A stretch of DNA of 16,295 nt from an uncultured Bacilli bacterium (GTDB lineage Bacteria; Bacillota_I; Bacilli_A; RF39; UBA660). Shown here piece after piece: positions 15,241 through 16,295 of the stretch (the stretch's first letter is position 1; each line of letters opens with the position of its first letter). The translations under genes were made by a program, and so were the position numbers. The stretch lies in the NCBI GenBank assembly GCA_910583745.1, contig CAJTZC010000028.1, positions 1 to 16,295 of the forward strand. Direction: 5' to 3'. Below the pieces are notes generated by a model. That model did no database searches and was not told the origin of the DNA. It saw only the letters and a list, made by a program, of their open reading frames with translations.

Positions 15241-15501
15241 ATGGAAATTTTAAAGGTTTCATCTAAATCGAATCCAAATAAAGTAGCTGGAGCGATAGCA
15301 AACGTTTTTAGAAACAATGGAAGTGTAGAACTTCAAACGGTCGGGGCAGGAAGTTTAAATCAAGCCATTAAGTCGGTTTGCATTGCAAGAGGATTCGTCG
15401 CCCCAAGTGGTAAGAACCTCGTCTGCATTCCTGCCTTTGTCGACATCACAATCGACGGGGAAGAGAAGACCGCTATTAAGTTAATCGTAGAAGCTAGATA
15501 A
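15241..15501 (+). CDS. spoVS: Stage V sporulation protein S
   Basis: An 86-residue Alba-like nucleic-acid-binding protein, the same length as the Bacillus protein and matching it over the whole sequence. Hallmarks are EILKVS at the N-terminus, VGAGSLNQAIKSV, the highly conserved ARGFVAPSG, and IDGEEKTAIKLIVE at the end. In Bacillus it affects septation, coat assembly and late sporulation; relatives also occur in non-sporulating bacteria, so it does not prove sporulation here. It starts at ATG with a strong Shine-Dalgarno AAAGGAAG (~15225-15232). The gap to the deacetylase gene is only 55 nt, with no convincing terminator or promoter, so co-transcription is possible. The last codons form part of the terminator. 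Confidence 0.96.
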   Translation: MEILKVSSKSNPNKVAGAIANVFRNNGSVELQTVGAGSLNQAIKSVCIARGFVAPSGKNLVCIPAFVDITIDGEEKTAIKLIVEAR

Positions 15502-15518
15502 AGGCTTCTTTTTATTTT
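15489..15518 (+). terminator. spoVS intrinsic terminator overlapping the stop codon
   Basis: AGAAGC (15489-15494) pairs perfectly with GCTTCT (15504-15509) around a 9-nt loop that includes the stop TAA (15499-15501). It is followed by TTTTTATTTT. Confidence 0.8.
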
Positions 15519-15563
15519 GTATGGAAGGACATTTCCTATATATTTTTTCTGCAATTAAAAGTG

Positions 15564-15569
15564 TATAAT
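15564..15569 (+). promoter_or_regulatory. Isolated -10-like TATAAT just upstream of an orphan terminator
   Basis: Perfect TATAAT, but the -35 region is only T-rich. If active, transcription would start near 15576 and meet the terminator at 15581-15602 almost at once. It may be chance in AT-rich DNA. Confidence 0.25.
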
Positions 15570-15580
15570 TGTTTACTTAC

Positions 15581-15602
15581 GCAAGCAAAGTGCTTGCTTT
15601 TT
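15581..15602 (+). terminator. Second, orphan intrinsic terminator
   Basis: GCAAGCA (15581-15587) pairs perfectly with TGCTTGC (15591-15597) around a 3-nt AAG loop, then TTTTT. It is about 70 nt beyond the spoVS terminator with no ORF between. It could be a backup terminator, the end of a tiny RNA, or insulation of the downstream gene. Confidence 0.65.
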
Positions 15603-15683
15603 AGCCGTTTAAATTGTATACTTGTAACATAGATAATACTCATAAAATAAGTGTAAGGTTTCATATTACATTATTACAAATCG

Positions 15684-15713
15684 ACAGGATTTTCAGAATG
15701 CTTGTGGTAGAAT
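15684..15713 (+). promoter_or_regulatory. Promoter for the TasA/CalY-like gene (extended -10; sigma-H-like elements)
   Basis: TAGAAT (15708-15713) preceded by TGG is a good extended -10 with no sigma-A -35. The same region has ACAGGATTT (15684-15692), a full match to the Bacillus sigma-H -35 pattern RNAGGAWWW, and GTAGAAT (15707-15713), a match to RNNGAAT. The spacing is 14 nt against the usual 11-12. A leader of about 17-20 nt carries Shine-Dalgarno AAGGTAGG. Confidence 0.5.
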
Positions 15714-15736
15714 GAGTGTAAAGGTAGGTACAAAAT

Positions 15737-16295
15737 ATGACTGATAAAAATGATAAGAAAAAGGTAATCTCACTGATCGTATTGTGCATATCGATAGTCG
15801 CATTGACGACCTCTTTAACGTATGCATATTTTGTCTCGCAAATCGGAACAAATGAACAGGAGAAGATTACGATAAGAAGTGGAGATTTGGCTCTGACGTT
15901 TAGAGATAACGATGAGATGATAGAGAATATAGAAGGGACTTGGAACTTTGGAGATACAATTGAAAAGGAATTAGTCATCGAAAATACGGGAACGCGAGAT
16001 GCCTATGCAAAGATAAGTTGGGATAATTTGATAAATACATACTTGGCAGAATCTTTAACCTATACTTTGGAAGAAAAGAGTGATGAGGCAGGAGCAGTAT
16101 GGAAATTAGTTGAGACTGAAAGTGCAAATGTACCGAGAAGTGAAAGTGCATCGACACAGCTTTTGGCAGACCATTTGTATATTCCGGCAGGCCACACCTA
16201 CACATATAGAGTAAAAATCACATTCGAAGATTTAGAAGACATAGACCAAACAGAAGATATAAATGCCAAATTTATTACTAAATTCACAATAGACC
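15737..16295 (+). CDS. Secreted TasA/CalY-like surface protein, 3' end beyond the window
   Basis: An open frame of 186 codons runs to the window edge without a stop, so the C-terminus is missing. The N-terminus is a Lys-rich start, a hydrophobic stretch (VISLIVLCISIVALTTSL), then TYAYF, the form of SipW-dependent signal peptides (AYF near the cleavage site) found on TasA and CalY/camelysin proteins. The mature part follows the same plan: RSGDLALTF, WNFGDTIEKELVIENTGTRD and NTYLAESLTYTL, i.e. a beta-rich domain with the GD-x-x-x-x-x-x-x-x-x-N-x-G pattern. Such proteins form extracellular fibres or matrix, or are surface-exposed. It starts at ATG after AAGGTAGG. Family placement is by pattern, not alignment; no signal peptidase gene is in the window. 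Confidence 0.75.
   Translation, partial: MTDKNDKKKVISLIVLCISIVALTTSLTYAYFVSQIGTNEQEKITIRSGDLALTFRDNDEMIENIEGTWNFGDTIEKELVIENTGTRDAYAKISWDNLINTYLAESLTYTLEEKSDEAGAVWKLVETESANVPRSESASTQLLADHLYIPAGHTYTYRVKITFEDLEDIDQTEDINAKFITKFTID

Noticed and set aside
15576..15605. Cyclic-di-GMP riboswitch, suggested by a GCAAAG-like string
   Set aside because: Only a few bases match. The segment is fully explained by a simple terminator hairpin and lacks the riboswitch helices.
1..16295. tRNA, rRNA, CRISPR arrays, complete insertion sequences
   Set aside because: I saw no cloverleaf-like or rRNA-like sequence, no regularly spaced repeats, and no transposase other than the Rpn-type tail.

Overview
The window comes from an AT-rich, Gram-positive-type bacterium of the Bacillota. 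The rpoB and rpoC products read as Firmicute, SpoVS is nearly identical along its length to the Bacillus protein, and a PdaC-type deacetylase implies a peptidoglycan wall. UGA is not used as Trp in any intact gene. An uncultured Bacilli/Erysipelotrichia/RF39-like lineage is my best guess, but the sequence alone does not settle it. All intact genes are on the + strand.

Layout. (1) 1-375: a short ORF encoding only the C-terminal tail of an Rpn/PD-(D/E)XK transposase-nuclease, with its own Shine-Dalgarno and an 11-bp inverted repeat upstream. (2) 376-615: a structured regulatory region with two promoters and several inverted repeats or hairpins ahead of rpoB. (3) 616-8084: rpoB and rpoC, overlapping by one base and closed by a terminator that straddles the rpoC stop. 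The ribosomal genes usually found on either side (rplJ-rplL upstream, rpsL-rpsG downstream) are absent. (4) 8178-10231: two paralogous 322-residue PlsC-like acyltransferases, each with its own promoter and terminator. (5) 10296-13688: a 7-TM hybrid histidine kinase (HK-REC) and an Hpt-REC protein, which together supply every domain of a His-Asp-His-Asp phosphorelay but no DNA-binding output. They are separated by about 750 bp of decayed sequence with gene remnants. (6) 13815-15501: a membrane-anchored PdaC-like polysaccharide deacetylase and SpoVS. (7) 15737-end: the start of a secreted TasA/CalY-like surface protein, cut by the window edge.

Functionally, the window joins core transcription to a cell-envelope and signalling block: phospholipid-type acyltransferases, a signal relay, wall modification, a sporulation regulator and a matrix- or pilus-like surface protein. 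Most genes are single-gene units with short leaders, extended -10 promoters and tightly placed terminators.

Most notable points: RpoB has Asp at the E. coli 526 position, a classic rifampicin-resistance residue; the twin acyltransferases have a non-canonical block III; the phosphorelay is split by a decaying spacer; and the Rpn tail stands alone as a gene.
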